A stretch of 64,000 bases of DNA, from positions 19,562,054 to 19,626,053 of the forward strand of contig NC_092562.1 of the NCBI RefSeq assembly GCF_037975245.1, given 5' to 3'. Position numbers and translations under genes: made by a program. Each line of letters begins with the position of its first letter. Within the stretch, counting starts at the first letter, position 1. The notes under the pieces were generated by a model, which saw nothing but the letters and a program-made list of their open reading frames with translations, did no database searches and was not told the origin of the DNA. The stretch is from Apostichopus japonicus. Lineage: Eukaryota > Echinodermata > Holothuroidea > Aspidochirotida > Stichopodidae. Shown piece by piece: positions 1 through 13,350 of this stretch.

Positions 1-2
1 AG

Positions 3-272
3 GACCCGGAACAACAAGGGGCTCCGTCAATTCCACCACAACCGGCGCCACCGCCAGCACCGGTTACGGACGATCTCGCCCCTGAGGAGGCCCAGGCAGA
101 TCCCTGGGACGACGTCTCCTCCAGAGCTGATGATGCGCTGTCAATCGCAGCTAGTGCCCGCCTCCTCAGTGGAGACTCCGAGGCGGAGGATGAAGAACCC
201 TTACGGGGTACAGAAATTTCGGCGGAAGCCTTTGAGAAGGCGACGGCAGTACTCCGCAGAGTCCTCGGATAA
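3..272 (+). pseudogene. 3' end of a degraded, mobile-element-like ORF (cut by window edge)
   Basis: The frame starting at base 3 is open from the window edge to a TAA at 270-272, giving 89 codons. The product is proline-rich at first (PPQPAPPPAP), then acidic (DPWDD, GDSEAEDEEP), and ends in AFEKATAVLRRVLG. Beyond the TAA the same frame continues with coding-like residues (SLDEVIEILGSS) to another TAA near 338, and again after it, so this looks like a decayed longer protein. It is much richer in G+C than its surroundings. A Pro-rich acidic stretch like this is common in Gag-like proteins of retroelements, which is my best guess, but no diagnostic domain is visible. It could also be the last exon of an unknown host gene. 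Confidence 0.35.
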
Positions 273-1160
273 TCTTTAGACGAAGTAATTGAAATCTTAG
301 GATCTAGTGAGAGCAATAAGAGAGCGATACTTGCGTAACAGCTGGAAATTACGGAAGGGAGATGGCCACACTCACATACAGACAAATTGCCAGATGCTAG
401 AGCGAGGTTAATACGGTAATGCATAGGTTATATGAGGTGAGTACGTCGCTCGTTAATTCACAAACCGGTTAAGGTTTGGGGAATGCATTGATCATATGTG
501 ATGTTGAACCTCCTTGTCAGTGAATCTTATTGCACCAATAATAGGATTTTGTTCAATTTCCAAGATTCATCATTCTTTTTTGCTTATAATGTTTGTGGAA
601 TAATTAACATCAGAGTGGCAATGTATCCATAAATGAATGTTAAGTGATCAAATGAGCTTAAGTGATCTGCTTAAGGCATTTTTATTCCCTTTTTGTTGTT
701 GAATATCATACACATGATGAGAGTGAGGAGCAATAAAAGCTTATTAGCTGAAGATGCAGTATAAACAAAAAAAAACTAAACACCATGGAAGTCCCTGAAA
801 TTATGAAAATGAAAGAAAAAAACAAGTTTTTGATTGCTTCTCGTGGGAGTTATTTCCGCAAATGGACTGAAACATTTCAGGCTTGGAAAGTGCATGACTC
901 TGATTTTAGCTGAATAATTTATATATATTTTTAGTTTTGTACTCTCAGACTGCATTGATATTTTGCATAGGACATACTCTGTCTTGCCACTTGTTCATCA
1001 CGGGTTCCTTTCTCTTTGTGGTTTATGTAGAGATGTTGTGTACATCCTGGTAGTGCCATGTATGGCATTTGTTCCTTGGTGTAGGGAGAGAGTTTGGCAA
1101 GAACAAGTCTCCTGCAGTAGCATACAGTAGCAGCTACAAAAACAGTTCATGAACATGTAT
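273..1160. other. AT-rich non-coding stretch
   Basis: Apart from the read-through frame that follows the ORF ending at 272, I see no exon, RNA gene or repeat here. A short A-run lies near 769-776. Confidence 0.5.
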
Positions 1161-1382
1161 TTTTTAGATCCTCTTGCAAGCAGGAACTCGCGAAGAAGTC
1201 ACCATTGGCTTATCAAACCCGCAAGCCGACCGAAGTCAGTCTCTTACATTCATATTTAACGTCCATGATTCTGAATTGTTAATTGTCAACAACTCTGTAA
1301 CTGGACGACATACATTAACCTGGGAGTGACTTGAACCGGGGACCTTATGATTGAAAGGCGTTAACCACTGAGCTAACACTCC
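1161..1382 (-). mobile_element. tRNA-derived SINE, family A, copy 1
   Basis: On the minus strand the element starts at 1382 with GGAGTGTTAGCTCAGTGG. This carries a pol III A box (TAGCTCAGTGG), followed by a B-box-like GGTTCAAGTC about 40 nt later (1331-1340 in + orientation). A non-tRNA body of about 150 nt ends in AGGATCTAAAAA at 1161. Two more copies, at 13128-13350 and 15668-15923, share the whole body. Head, body and A-rich end are the standard layout of a tRNA-derived SINE. I see no clear target-site duplication. The two promoter boxes are well kept but the tRNA cloverleaf does not fold well, so this is not a functional tRNA gene. Confidence 0.85.
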
Positions 1383-4143
1383 AAACATAGTCTCCTCCAA
1401 CAGGAGATAACCAGATGACAGTTGGCTGCATACTAAATACCACTAAATAAATTCTACTAATAAAGCTTTAAAACTTTAAAACATTTTAGAAACATTTTAG
1501 AAACATGTTCCAAAGATAACATAATCTTCTGGAACTAAGAAACCTTAGCTTATTTATGAGCTGACTCATAGAAATCTTTAAATGTACAACCTTACTGCTG
1601 TCGTAAAATTTACATATAAAGTAGAGATGTTTGGCCTTGATCAGTTATCATTTTCCTCACCGTTCAAAAGAGAAAGCTATGTTGTTAATACAAACTTCGG
1701 ATGTCAATATGGTAAGCTAGAGGAAGGACATATTTAAATAGTAGTACGTGGGTTGTAGTAACTGCAGTACAATTGTTAAGGATGATATGGGCTGGCTCGA
1801 AATTTCATTTATAGCCAGTGATCAGAGCGACAACAAAACAGAGAAATAAGGGAAAGACGAACAAACTTATTGAGCCCTATTATTCAAGTGGCACTTAAAG
1901 GTATCAGTATCGATTTTTGACCAGAGTCTGGCCTCATTTTTGCTCCAGGAATCCATTGCTAGACTGACATTTGAGTATCTATAACATCTCCCAGAGCTTT
2001 TTAGTTATTTACATGGCCGAAATAATTGGTTAACTATGGTATCAGTATTGTACACTCAACTTACTCTGAAATAAGTGGACTGTGATCATTTTACAATAAT
2101 GATCGGTTGGAACGGCCCGGTGGTTGAATGACGTCAATTAGGCGCCTCTAAAGTGGTACATTAGAGATGTAGAATCAGTTGCCTCTCGATTCAGAGCTGG
2201 AACCATTTCAAATATTAAATGCATGCAAGGAGTTAATATGATGAAAGTTTGTGTATATTGCCCTTTGACTTGGTGATATTATTTATATACATATGTCAGT
2301 TTTTCTGTGTTCAATTCCATAGTTTTAATGAAGAGTATATTAAAAATTCCATGAATTGCATTAAAATGGTTTGATCATCTTGATTGGAGAAGTAAACTTC
2401 TTGGATATAATTGAACGCATTGCGTTTGAATGTATATTATAAGAAATCATGTCACGAAATACTAGCAAATTTAAGGACGAAACAGATTGAGCACTGGCAA
2501 AATGCTGAGTTATGTTAATTATCGGGTACAGCTGAACTAAGCTAATGAAGTTTATGAACATTAACACCTCATAATATCCTTGGTAGGATTGTTTAGGTTT
2601 TCCAGATTATTTGAACTTCTATTGCCGGTCAAAGAAGCAGTTTGTAATTATAAAACTGGTTATATTTGTTTGTTGGAAACTTTCCTTTTGTTCCAATTCC
2701 AACGGGCACAATATAAAAAAAAAAGTATTCCAAAATGTTGCTTCAGGACTGCTATGCAGACAGTATTACCCCCCCCCCCCCATGCTGAACTCAATATCTT
2801 GAAAGCCACAGACGGACAGCTAACTACTCTAAGCTTGCCACCACCACTATAAACTTGTCCCTATAAAGTCAACTTTAGGATAAGAATGAGGTAGTTGCAT
2901 GGACCGTTGTAATATATTGCAGTATTACCAACACTTACTTTATCTTTCCATCCTTCTATACTTCCATTCTATCAGCATGAGCAGTCTTTGATGGCTTCAG
3001 ATGACGATGGCAGCCTGAGAGATTGCAGTGTCTGAACGTCGCAGGGCACTCCTTGTATCACGGTTTAGCAGATTTTTCTCCTTGTACTGTACCTCTCACA
3101 TAAGATATCCTGTGGGTAATAGATATCAGTGAACAAACACTCCTAACCCTCAAAGACTGATTTCCCTCCAGAATTTTGATTAATTTCCAAGTCTGTCCCT
3201 TCACAGGAAAGAATCATGTTACTGCTTGCAGTAGCTGATAAAGTCTACCTCAATCACATTTTGCATTTGGGTGAATTAGCTGCATTTTCTTGGTTTTTTT
3301 ATCTTGGGGAAAGTGACTTTTGTGTGTTTACATACGTCATCAGTAAAATCCATGAATTTATGCCGGATATCAAAACCCGCTCCATTTTAAGCTACCATAG
3401 GATGTCTGAAGAAAGCTGGTAGAAAACATACCATTTGTAAAGAAACACAAAAGGACCTAAAAAAAACACCTGTTACCAAAACTTTGTCTCCACGGTTATC
3501 ATTGCTTTTTCTGTTTGGAAAGGCTGGGGTGGGGGGGGGGGGAGAAGGGGATTGAGGAGTACTGTAAATTGATTTGGAAGGTTGAAAGGAGAATACAGAC
3601 TGCAGGTTGACTTTTTACATCTGAAATCATCCTTTGGAAATTGTGCCTCTAGAGGCAAAATCATACTCTTGAGAAGTTTTGGCTATATTAGAAAAATCAA
3701 ATATCGGACCTATTCAGCTCTTATATTTGAAAAGCTTTCAAAGAACTAAACTGTTTGCAAATTTCTTTGCTTACCAGACCTACTATATTATTTCCCTACA
3801 TTGCTTATAGTTACAAATGAAAAATATTTCATGATTCAAGGAGAAAGATGCTCCAAGGTGTTAGCTACTATTTTTTAAGGTAGTTTGTACACACAGCTTA
3901 CATTATATATACTTGGATACTGATTTGTACAGGAGTGTATCTATCGGAGTGATCTCATCATTGGATCATTCTGCAAATTTAACACAGAACAGTACTGTTG
4001 ATCACTTAAGGAACAGCGTAGTAGAGGGAATAAATTAGTGTTCCAATCTTGTGTATAGATCAGTTTTGAAGTTTTTGTCTCTTTTACACTGTGTAGTAAG
4101 ACCTGTTCCTATATATGTCTTTGCACTTGTTTAGTAATCCAAT
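1383..4143. other. Non-coding DNA with C and G homopolymers
   Basis: No exon or known element recognised. It contains a 13-nt C run (about 2769-2781) and a G run (about 3530-3542). Open frames overlapping these runs have low-complexity ends and no coding features. Confidence 0.5.
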
Positions 4144-4396
4144 CATTTTGCAAAGCATTTTGCGATTCGCTAGATTTACTCTGCTCCCCGCTTACCTGTC
4201 TCCCCACAACCTTAGCACCTCATTCTACCGTGTCTAGTATGCCCTGGTAATCTTTTAACACTGTGCACCCTCAGCGACCGGCTCCTCCGGTCGTTTCCCT
4301 TCTTTCTCATTCTACCATCCAAAGTGTTTACTCATGCATTTTCGTAGTGGATTCAAATCTTTCAACCATTTTGCAAAGCATTTTGCGATTCGCTAG
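4144..4396 (+). repeat. 30-bp direct repeats flanking a diverged repeat block
   Basis: The 30-bp sequence starting CATTTTGCAAAGCATTTTGC occurs at 4144-4173 and again, identical, at 4367-4396. The 193 bp between them resemble 9090-9240: both have ACCTGTCTCC, then ACAAC, then an ACTG(T/C)GC-CCC stretch in the same order. The arrangement suggests an old insertion or a segmental duplication with a long flanking repeat. The family is unknown. Confidence 0.55.
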
Positions 4397-7300
4397 GTCC
4401 ATTTGTTCCCTGCTGCAATATATTGTACAGGATGTTAGTACATACACAGATGATAACACGATCTAACACGGGTAGGGTTTCAAATAAGCTACTGTAAGGC
4501 TTCCTGATCCTTGGGTCTCTAAACTAAACCTATAAACTAGAGCAAAGGAATGTTAGTGTCCTCATATAAACTGTTGTAATGTTTCCCACAATGAGTGGAG
4601 GACAAGAAGCCTACTGAGTTTGTCACATGATAGTGGCATAAGTAATTTTAAAGGTGTCAAACACCATCTAGTTACTTTGCCTGATACATTAATGTTTATA
4701 GTCTAACATGTTAGACCATTTGCAATGAGATCATATGTAAATAGAGACAAACTTGAATATAGGACTCGACTTGAAAGGTGTTATTTTCATGAAATGCTTA
4801 GGCTAATGTTTACCTTTATACTGCACAAATTTCCTTTGCATTTCTGAAGTGGGAACAATGAGCTGGTTTAATGGACTGCATTACAATGCATGGCTTGGGT
4901 AGTAATTATTGCATCAGCACTACATGATTGTACCAGTTTAGGAGTGCAATACATACATTTTTTTTATCTTCCTTCGATATATGAAACATGATTCTCACAC
5001 ACTCATTAAACTCCTCTGAACAGAGGTAAGTCAAGAACCAGATGTTTGTATATATGTGTTGTACTTAGAATCCAGCCCTTAAAACAACTAATGTTGTGTT
5101 ATAGGGGTTGCATTCAATCTATCCAACGCATTAACTTCAGAGGTGATGACAGGTAGAGATTCATTGCTGTTAAAATATGACATCTACGCAGTCAGAAATA
5201 CTTTATAGATGATGTCAGATCGTTAGGGTGATCATCTTCTTGAGATGAAGGTAATACGATCACTATCATCTTCATGGTAGCAAACACCTTGGGAAGACTT
5301 TGTTTACTATCTGCTTGTGTACCCACCCTTTGTGACTTAAACTATTTTTTGTTTTTCTTGGTTGCTTATATTTACAGTCCTTGCCAGAATATAATATGGA
5401 AAACAGTGTACATATATGCACGCCTGGATATTCAAACTCTTAATTTAAAATTTACAGTCTGAAATATGTTGGGCTGATAATCTTTAAAACCAAATTTATG
5501 CTGTCAGGGAATGGTGATTTATCTATATGATTAACTAAAACCACACCCTTGAACTGATTACTCAAATTTGTGTCATATTACAAACAATTAGACATATTGC
5601 TTGCATTTAAATCACTATTATTTTAATAATTTCTGTGTCTAGTTGTTGCAACTTTTCAGCATATTTTTTCTGTCTGAATAACAGTGCTTAACATAATGTT
5701 TCCAAGACAAAATATGGGACTCAGTTTGAATACCTTGGTATTGAATTTTTGTTTTTGTCCTTTTTGCAATATTTGGTGGAATAAAAATGAAGTTTGAGTC
5801 ATAGATGTTGATAGATACAATGCCATTTTATGTAAAATTTGCCACTATTGGTAGTTCACAAAATTGATAACATCTACGAGAAAGGTAAAAAATAGCCTAT
5901 TTTATCAATATGAAATGCACCAGATCTAAACAAGTGAGGGTTAAAACATATGTAACCTTTGCATGGCAAATTGTCTTAAAAACCTGATTTACATTTTTAC
6001 CCAAAGCTGACAACATTGTGTTTTTTCAGCCTAACATCACTCCTCACCTTTCCTCATGTGAAATTATGCCATATAACCTATCCAAACCTTTTTTTTATAG
6101 CAATAACACTGTAGTATGCTAATGCATTTATAGACACAGTCCATATTTTAACAGTTGTATGTCCCAGCTTAATAACACTGTCTGTGTAATCGGACACTTC
6201 AGACCTAAAAAAAACAAAAATGTCTCAAATCAAAATTCTCTGCTTCATTTTAATTTTAGTTTTCTCCCATCTGAGCCTGTTGAATCCAAAATATTCAGCT
6301 CAACAATTTCCGTGGCAGTTATTTCCTTGGTTTGGGAAAACGTAGAAAGTTTGTACAAGAGATTTAGAATGCCTGTCAGTTGATTGGATTAACACTGCAT
6401 TATGTGATGGAATAATCTTTCTTCATCATCTCATTGTTAAAAGTAGGCTGGCATGTTCCATAACTTCCTTAGGTAACAAAGTGTTTTAATGATGCTAAAA
6501 AAAGAAGAAGCTACTTCAAGAAAAGAAAGAAAGGGTGATGAGGTGTTTTTGCAGTTGTGACAGAAATTGATTTCAGAGTTGAACCCCTGGTGACAAAACA
6601 TTGTTTTGCGGCGCTTAATCGTGCCAAGAGGAATTTTTTAGAGTATTTCAAGGGTTTACTATATATATGCATTGAAGAATGTTCATGATCAATGTCTTCT
6701 TTTTCATCTGGGGAGATCTTATCTAAAAATATTTTATGTAATATGGAGATGTGCAATTTATCTTAATGAAAACATTGCAATTTTTAAGAGAAAATAAATG
6801 GAGTGTATTATTCTTCCTCCAGTCATTTGATGACTGTCATTTAGATGATCACAATGATGAAGAGCTCTAGATGCTTATTTAATGAAAAATGATAATGTTT
6901 GTTAAATTTTTGAGATATGTACAGGAAATCAGTCTCATCAACGATAGACTTAATGGGCTGCATGGCATGTTGATGAGCAAAACAAAATGAATCAGAAATG
7001 GTTTCAATCAACAACATGTAAGGTACATCGATAATAATAATTAAAAATCTGTTTATGGTCTGTATTCGAGACATCCATCACTGAGGTGTAGATGAATTTT
7101 ACAACATGTAGGAGTCTGAACATAAAAGTACTGGGACATGGAAGGAAAAAATACATATAAAGTTTTAAAAATGATTGAATCAATCTGTTCAATGTTTGAA
7201 ATGAAATTGTTCTGGCAGACCAAGTGATGGTTGAAATTAGGTACCTTTCCTGAATATAGACACTGTCAACTAGGTGGTAAGTCTGTGTTTAGTTTATTTT

Positions 7301-9089
7301 ATCCTTGTGACTGGAACATTTATTTCCAAATTCAGAGCCATTTCCTGGGTGTATTTACTGTATGATGAACTTTTAAGTGCACATGTTACAGTAAGATGGT
7401 TAGTTCATCAGAAAAGAGATATAAAAACACAAAGCAAGGATGACACAACAATAAAATAAGAACAGACATTATTACCTGGAACAAAGAAATTTAAAAAATT
7501 GTAAGGTAAGGCCTTGAGAGATCTGTTGCTATGCAATTAAGGGAATTCCCCTCCATCCTCCCATTGAATGTAAAGTGTCTTATTGTGCAATAACTTAGTA
7601 GTTTCTCATGTTTTATAACTCTCCAATTGACAGTTCAGCTCTGTCTTTCAGAGAAATATGAAGATCAATTCCATTATAGCAATGCGTGTTATGATCTTAG
7701 TCAAGTATATATCGTGTCTTGTATTAAAAGGGAAATTCCCAAACTAATATTAAAACTGCATGATGTCGAACAGTAATCCCATTCCTGTAATAAATTTTTT
7801 TAAAGCTTCTGATTTTACCAAAAACAGGCAATTCCATCCTTCCCCCACCTTCCCCCCCCCCTTCTTCCATGCAATTTCAATGAAATGGAAAACAGTGCTC
7901 TAAGTTAAAGATATTCTTTGGAGTTTGAATATATTTAATTACCCAGTTGTAAGGATAATTACTTGTAACATGAACTTGCAACATAATCCATAAACATCCA
8001 CGGTCTCCACACGCATCCTTTTGGAGATGACGTCAAACGTCAGCCTCGAGAGGAGCGGAAGTAGGAGGCCTCTGCAGGGTTATTTGCATTTTATGAGGAG
8101 GATGGATAACAAGTGAGCAGAGAGGGTTGTAATGCGTCGTAGCATTTATTACGTCACGTTATATACTGTAACTGCTCAAAAAAAATTCTGAGCAGTACTA
8201 CAGAAATATCATTATATAAGTATTAAAGAGTAATTTATTTTCTTTAGTGCTCATTTCTTGAAATTCTTGCTATTTTATTAAAAGGTGATACTGTATTAGT
8301 GGTGCATTTATGCTGCATGTTGAATTGGAAATCTGTTTATTTAGCAACCCTTAACGGCTTTTCACTTCAAAATTTAACCCCTTTAAAATGAAACTCAACT
8401 GTACAAAATTTACAAAATAAACAAAGAAATCATGACTAAATCCATCGTTAGTTTATTGCAAAAACCTAACTCATGATCGTGTTGTCAATCATGAATCATG
8501 TTTTAGAGAATATCCAGAGTCCTGGATACTGATTGGTCAAATTGAACAACATTACAATACCAACGGCCTTAATGCAAGATTATTCTGCCTAGTGACTACA
8601 GTATAGGTCCAGTCTATCATTGCACAAATGTAACACTCTCTGCTCTATTAATACTTTTGGGTGGATTTCCTGGCCCTGTTTTTTCCTCCACAACACATTA
8701 AATACGCCTCATAAATATTGTATATTGTATAGGTTGTTTGCATGATTCAGTTACAATATTGTAGTATAGTACATCAATGTACGTATAATATGAGTGAAAC
8801 AGGAGCGTTTGTTATGTGATTCAGATGTGATACAAATGATTTGATTGGTTAAGTTAAAAATATTAATGAGAAAAGGTGTGGTTTGAAATGCATAATTGTT
8901 TGTGTGCACAATGTTTTCAATTTTTAAGAAAAGGTTAGTTACTTGTTAATTAGGGTTTGGCGAGTAACCATTCTATCACAGTAATCTTTCTTTCGTTAAT
9001 CGCAAGTTGCTGATATGTAAGGTGACAATGGAATGCTAAAAATTCCAGATAAATGCAATATTAACCTTTAATATCATCGTATTTACTTC
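4397..9089. other. Non-coding DNA, nothing recognised
   Basis: AT-rich sequence with many stops in all frames. A C run lies near 7852-7861. A slightly GC-richer patch at 8000-8160 contains TGACGTCA-like (CRE-like) motifs at 8027-8042 and could be regulatory, but nothing supports a transcript. I see no repeat copies of the families named elsewhere in this window. Confidence 0.45.
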
Positions 9090-9800
9090 ACTCCTCTGTT
9101 ACCTGTCTCCTACAACACAAACGCACATTTCCTAGTCTACCTAGACGCCACTGGTATAATTTTAGCACTGCGCCCCCGGTGACCTCTCCCATAGGTCACT
9201 GCGCACCCTCTCTTCCTTCCGAATTTACCATTCCGAAGGAAAACGCGTGTCTTACGAGCTCCGTTTTCACTAACGCCAAACTGAGTTTTTCTTGCTGGAA
9301 TCCGGCTTCTAATGAACGACGAAGGTTCTTGACAGAGTTTACAACAGGATTCCCCAAGTTTCCGCTAAGTATCCTTTTGTTCGGCGGTTTTTCTGCCTCT
9401 TTAAACAACTAGGATCTCGCCTCATTTTGCATTACGGTACCTCACACGTGTACGGGTTGTGCGAGACACCTGTACACTGCACTTACGTGTTGTACCGCTA
9501 AGACCTATTCACGTATTTTTCGTTGATTTTTACTTGTCTAGGTCCTTTTCTCCCGTGTTCTCTTTACCCTTGGAGTTCCACGGGAAGTACTTAGGAGGCT
9601 TTTACAGCCACCCGGGAGCTCCCTTTGGGGAGTTTAGACCTTCACATTCTTGTTTTGTTTCAGAAAACTCTGTGTAGGTCACGTTATTCAAACTGCTCTT
9701 TTCGCGGATTTTGTATTATTTTTTTCTCCCGACTTATCCTCCTCCTACAGTATAGGAATTCAGGATGTCTAAGGACGGGAGGACTTCAATTAAATTAGTT
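9090..9800 (+). mobile_element. GC-richer repeat block, possibly retroelement leader sequence
   Basis: This block is richer in G+C than its flanks. Its first 150 bp are related to 4174-4340. It runs through a C/T-rich stretch to an ATG at 9764 that opens MSKDGRTSIKLVLGYMND before degenerating. A long leader followed by a start codon would fit the 5' end of a retroelement, but no gag, pol or terminal repeat can be shown. Open frames of 70-77 codons exist here on both strands (9179-9412 +, 9196-9408 -) and match no family I know. Confidence 0.3.
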
Positions 9801-12800
9801 TTGGGGTATATGAATGATATAGTCATTCAGACTACATGTTGCCTGTATATGAACATGCCCAGTGCACTACATATGGAAGATGGTCAGTCAGATGTATAAG
9901 TTATGCCCCTCCTCTTGTACGAAGGTTAAAGGAGATGCCACAGTAAGGTTAACATTTGGTATGACGTGCAGCCCCTGTGTTATTGTTGATCTAGCAACGT
10001 ACAAATAACCTTGTTGTGAGAGACCTTTTTCTGAATACGAATAACTATTCTCGGAACTCTCTTCAAAGAGTGGAGACAGAGATATGCTATATTTTTGGGT
10101 GCAGTTATCATCATTCCGATCAGTATTTGTCAGAACCAGGTATATCAGTGAAAATCATAATAAGAAGAAGAGCTCTACAGTTTCCTACCATGGTGGAAAT
10201 GTATCGCATCTGTACAACCAAAATAAGCATCAAAATCATATATAACTTCCAGGTGACAGACTGAACTGTCAAGTTTAATCTGTCAACAGTTGACAGCACA
10301 TTGTCCCTGAGTGTACAGGGATTAATGGTATGGGATTCGTGGCATTCCGGGGTCTGCCCTTTGGGCTACTTTACTGACGTGGTGACACAGCACACTTGAA
10401 AACAAAACTTTGAATCTGAAAAGTTGAGAGACGTGTTTATATATAGGAGATGGGACAAATTACTGAGTGGTGAAGTTCTGTAGTAGGGGGAGATTACAAA
10501 TGCAGTGTACTGATTTACATATGAAAATAACAGGAAAGTTGTCGATCGATGCTCTGATAAGTTTTCAAGGATATGTTTAAAATAATTGTTTTTCTACAAC
10601 AAGATTACACATAAGGAAAATACAATATTGTTGGGCTTTTAAAACAAAGTAGAATACTTCCATTATGGAAAGGAAGAAAGAAAGTAAAGTGCAGGTTGAA
10701 GTCATTGTCTCTCCTTTCATTTGATATTCAAAAATCTTTGCAATATTATCTTTTTTCTCCTTTTTGAGCTTCACTGTCATATTTTACAATGATGCTTTGC
10801 GTTGATTTGTACATAAAGCTTGGTAAATCTTGACAAATGTAACTTAATAATTATCTCTGACTTTATGTCATACCTATGTCATACCTAATTGTGCTGTCTG
10901 TGTCATATACCAAAGTTAAATTTTGTCTTACAGATAAAATGTATTACTCTGAAGTGTAAATGTGACAGATAGTTTTATTATTAAGAAAAAATAAAGAAAC
11001 AAATACCAGTGACTGCTTCAGTGAAAAAGACTGCATGTCACAGAAATACTTTGACTGAGAAATGTTCCCCCTGATTTAGTTTACTGCTTTTCTAAATTGT
11101 AGAATGTTGTAGTTTGTGTTCTATTAACCACCTCTGTATATATATTGATCTTTACACTGAACTGTGTAGACTGAGAAGCGCTCATCCATTCAGCTTTGCA
11201 ACACATTTAACGGCTGTGACAAATGAATTGCCAATGGAACCAAAAATTGATGATGACAAAGACAATGATAACTTTGCTCATCTCATCTGGGTTTTTTCTT
11301 GAACATTATTGTTACTTGACTATGAGCCTGGGGGTCTGTGTTGGTATTGTGGATTGATTTCATGATAACTCATGCAGAGAGAATTAAATCCAGTATATAT
11401 AAGGTAGTGTTCAAATCCACATACATTAGCATATTCTTAATGCTCAACTTGAAAGTTCTTTAAATTTAGATTTGTATTGAAATGTCTTGAAGCAAGTTTT
11501 AAAGTTTCTCTTTTCGTTTTGAAAAGCACTCAACGAGCGAAGCAGGTGATTTTCTATCAAGATATTTGAAGTATTTCATGTACAGTAGTTGTTCAATTCA
11601 GTATACTGTGCAATGGTTCTTGTCTTGCACAATGATGGAGGGCATGTTCTTAAGCTTGGTGAACACATGGTATTCCAGGAGACCATTTATAGTTTGTAAT
11701 ATATAATCTTTATTATGAAATAGCAATGCAATTTAAACAATTGTATTTTAGAAGAAAACAAGTAGGCTTAACTATACCTGATCATAATCCTTTATGGTAA
11801 TTAAACCGTTAAATTTATAAAGTGATGTAACAGCTAAAACCTAGTTGGCTGAGTATGTGTAACAATTACACCAAGATTGACATGTGTGTAATTGTGTTTA
11901 CATAGTATAGATACATAGCATGCAGTCCTATACTCTTCCAAGTGCAAGGCACTCTGTATAAGACTGTAAATCATTTTGTATGTATGACCACAAATCCTAT
12001 CGGAAATAAACATGGACATTAAATAAAACAATATAGGGAAATAGAAGAACCAAATAAAGTACCCTCTAAATTTATTATTTATAGAATGATATATTTACTC
12101 TATAGGTACAGTAATCAGTATTCAATCATACTATAATATGACTGTATAGTATTGTATAACAAAGTGTGTATTCATGCAGTACACAGCCCAACACTACCAC
12201 TCATAGCACTCTTCAGTATATAGCATATCTCAACCAAACATGCAGCAATTCTGTAGAACACCTGCTTATTATTTATTATAATTCTTTTCCGTTCTAAAGC
12301 ATCATCTCTCCTTTAGTGACTCGCAAAGTGTGAATTACACAAGAGCTAAGATCATAACCAACATGTAAGGAAATGCATACACTCTGTAAAGGGAATTGTT
12401 TACAACATTGTGGTGGTATTAATGAACCATCCTGAAGTCTGCATTATGTTTTATGATGACTAAAATTTGTTCTGAGTGCTGGGAATTGAAGCTTTCATGT
12501 TCTCATGTTACCTGCAGTATCCAGATGATGAGACTTGATATCTGAACTAGGAACTGCTGGCAATCTATTATAGTTATAAATCCTCTGATCTGCATAATTA
12601 TCATCATTTTCATCTCCAGGTGTGGAGATTAATTCTTGCTTGCTCAAAACATCTAGCATAGGAAGCAATATTTTGGTGTTAACATGACATACTGAAAATC
12701 CTTGTATTAGAAAAAGAAAACTGAAGAAAAGGAAGCAGTAGGTTAAGAATTTAAAGAAGTGCTGGATTTGCTGGAGTGCTGGAGAAAAAAAATATGTGCA

Positions 12801-13127
12801 ATATGTATCAAGGTACTTGTTGAATACTTGTTGCTATTCCACTATGTACTGTAATTGATACTGTAATTGAGTGAGCTATGTGGCCTTTTTGAAAAGTTTG
12901 ACGCAAACTACACGTCGTTGAGGAGTAACATGTTCAAAAGGTGTCCTCATTAAATGAAAAGGTGTTTGAAACTATGAAGTGGGCCTCAACTTGCCTTATA
13001 GAAAAAGGAATCAATATTATACGTGGTGGATTTTGATGTAAATTTACCATCAAGAAACCTTACTACTAGGCATGAATAGTGTAGCTTTCATTTTTTTTAG
13101 CATATTTGTTCCCTCATGATGAAAATT
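9801..13127. other. Non-coding DNA, nothing recognised
   Basis: AT-rich, with no exon-like open segment between good splice sites and no clear repeat. Open frames here are 60-82 codons long and lack motifs. Confidence 0.45.
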
Positions 13128-13350
13128 TGGTGGTTAACGCCGGTGCCTTTCAATCATAAGGTCCAGAGTTTGAATCACTCCAAGATTAATGTATGTTGTC
13201 CAGTTACAGAGTTGTTGACAATTGACAATTCATAATCATGGAATATGAATCTAAGAGACTGACTTCAGTCAGCTTGCGGCTTTGATAAGCCAATGATGGC
13301 TGCTTTGCGACTTCTTGCTTGCAGGAGGATCTAAAATACAATACATACAT
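13128..13350 (+). mobile_element. tRNA-derived SINE, family A, copy 2 (5'-truncated)
   Basis: Same family as 1161-1382, in + orientation. It begins inside the A box (GGTGGTTAACGCCGGTGCC), so the first 13-15 nt of the tRNA-like head are missing or diverged. The B box is degraded (GAGTTTGAATCACTCC). The body, with GAGACTGACTTCAGTCAGC, is intact and the 3' end is GGAGGATCTAAAATACA followed by ATACATAC. With a damaged promoter this copy is probably inactive. Confidence 0.85.
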
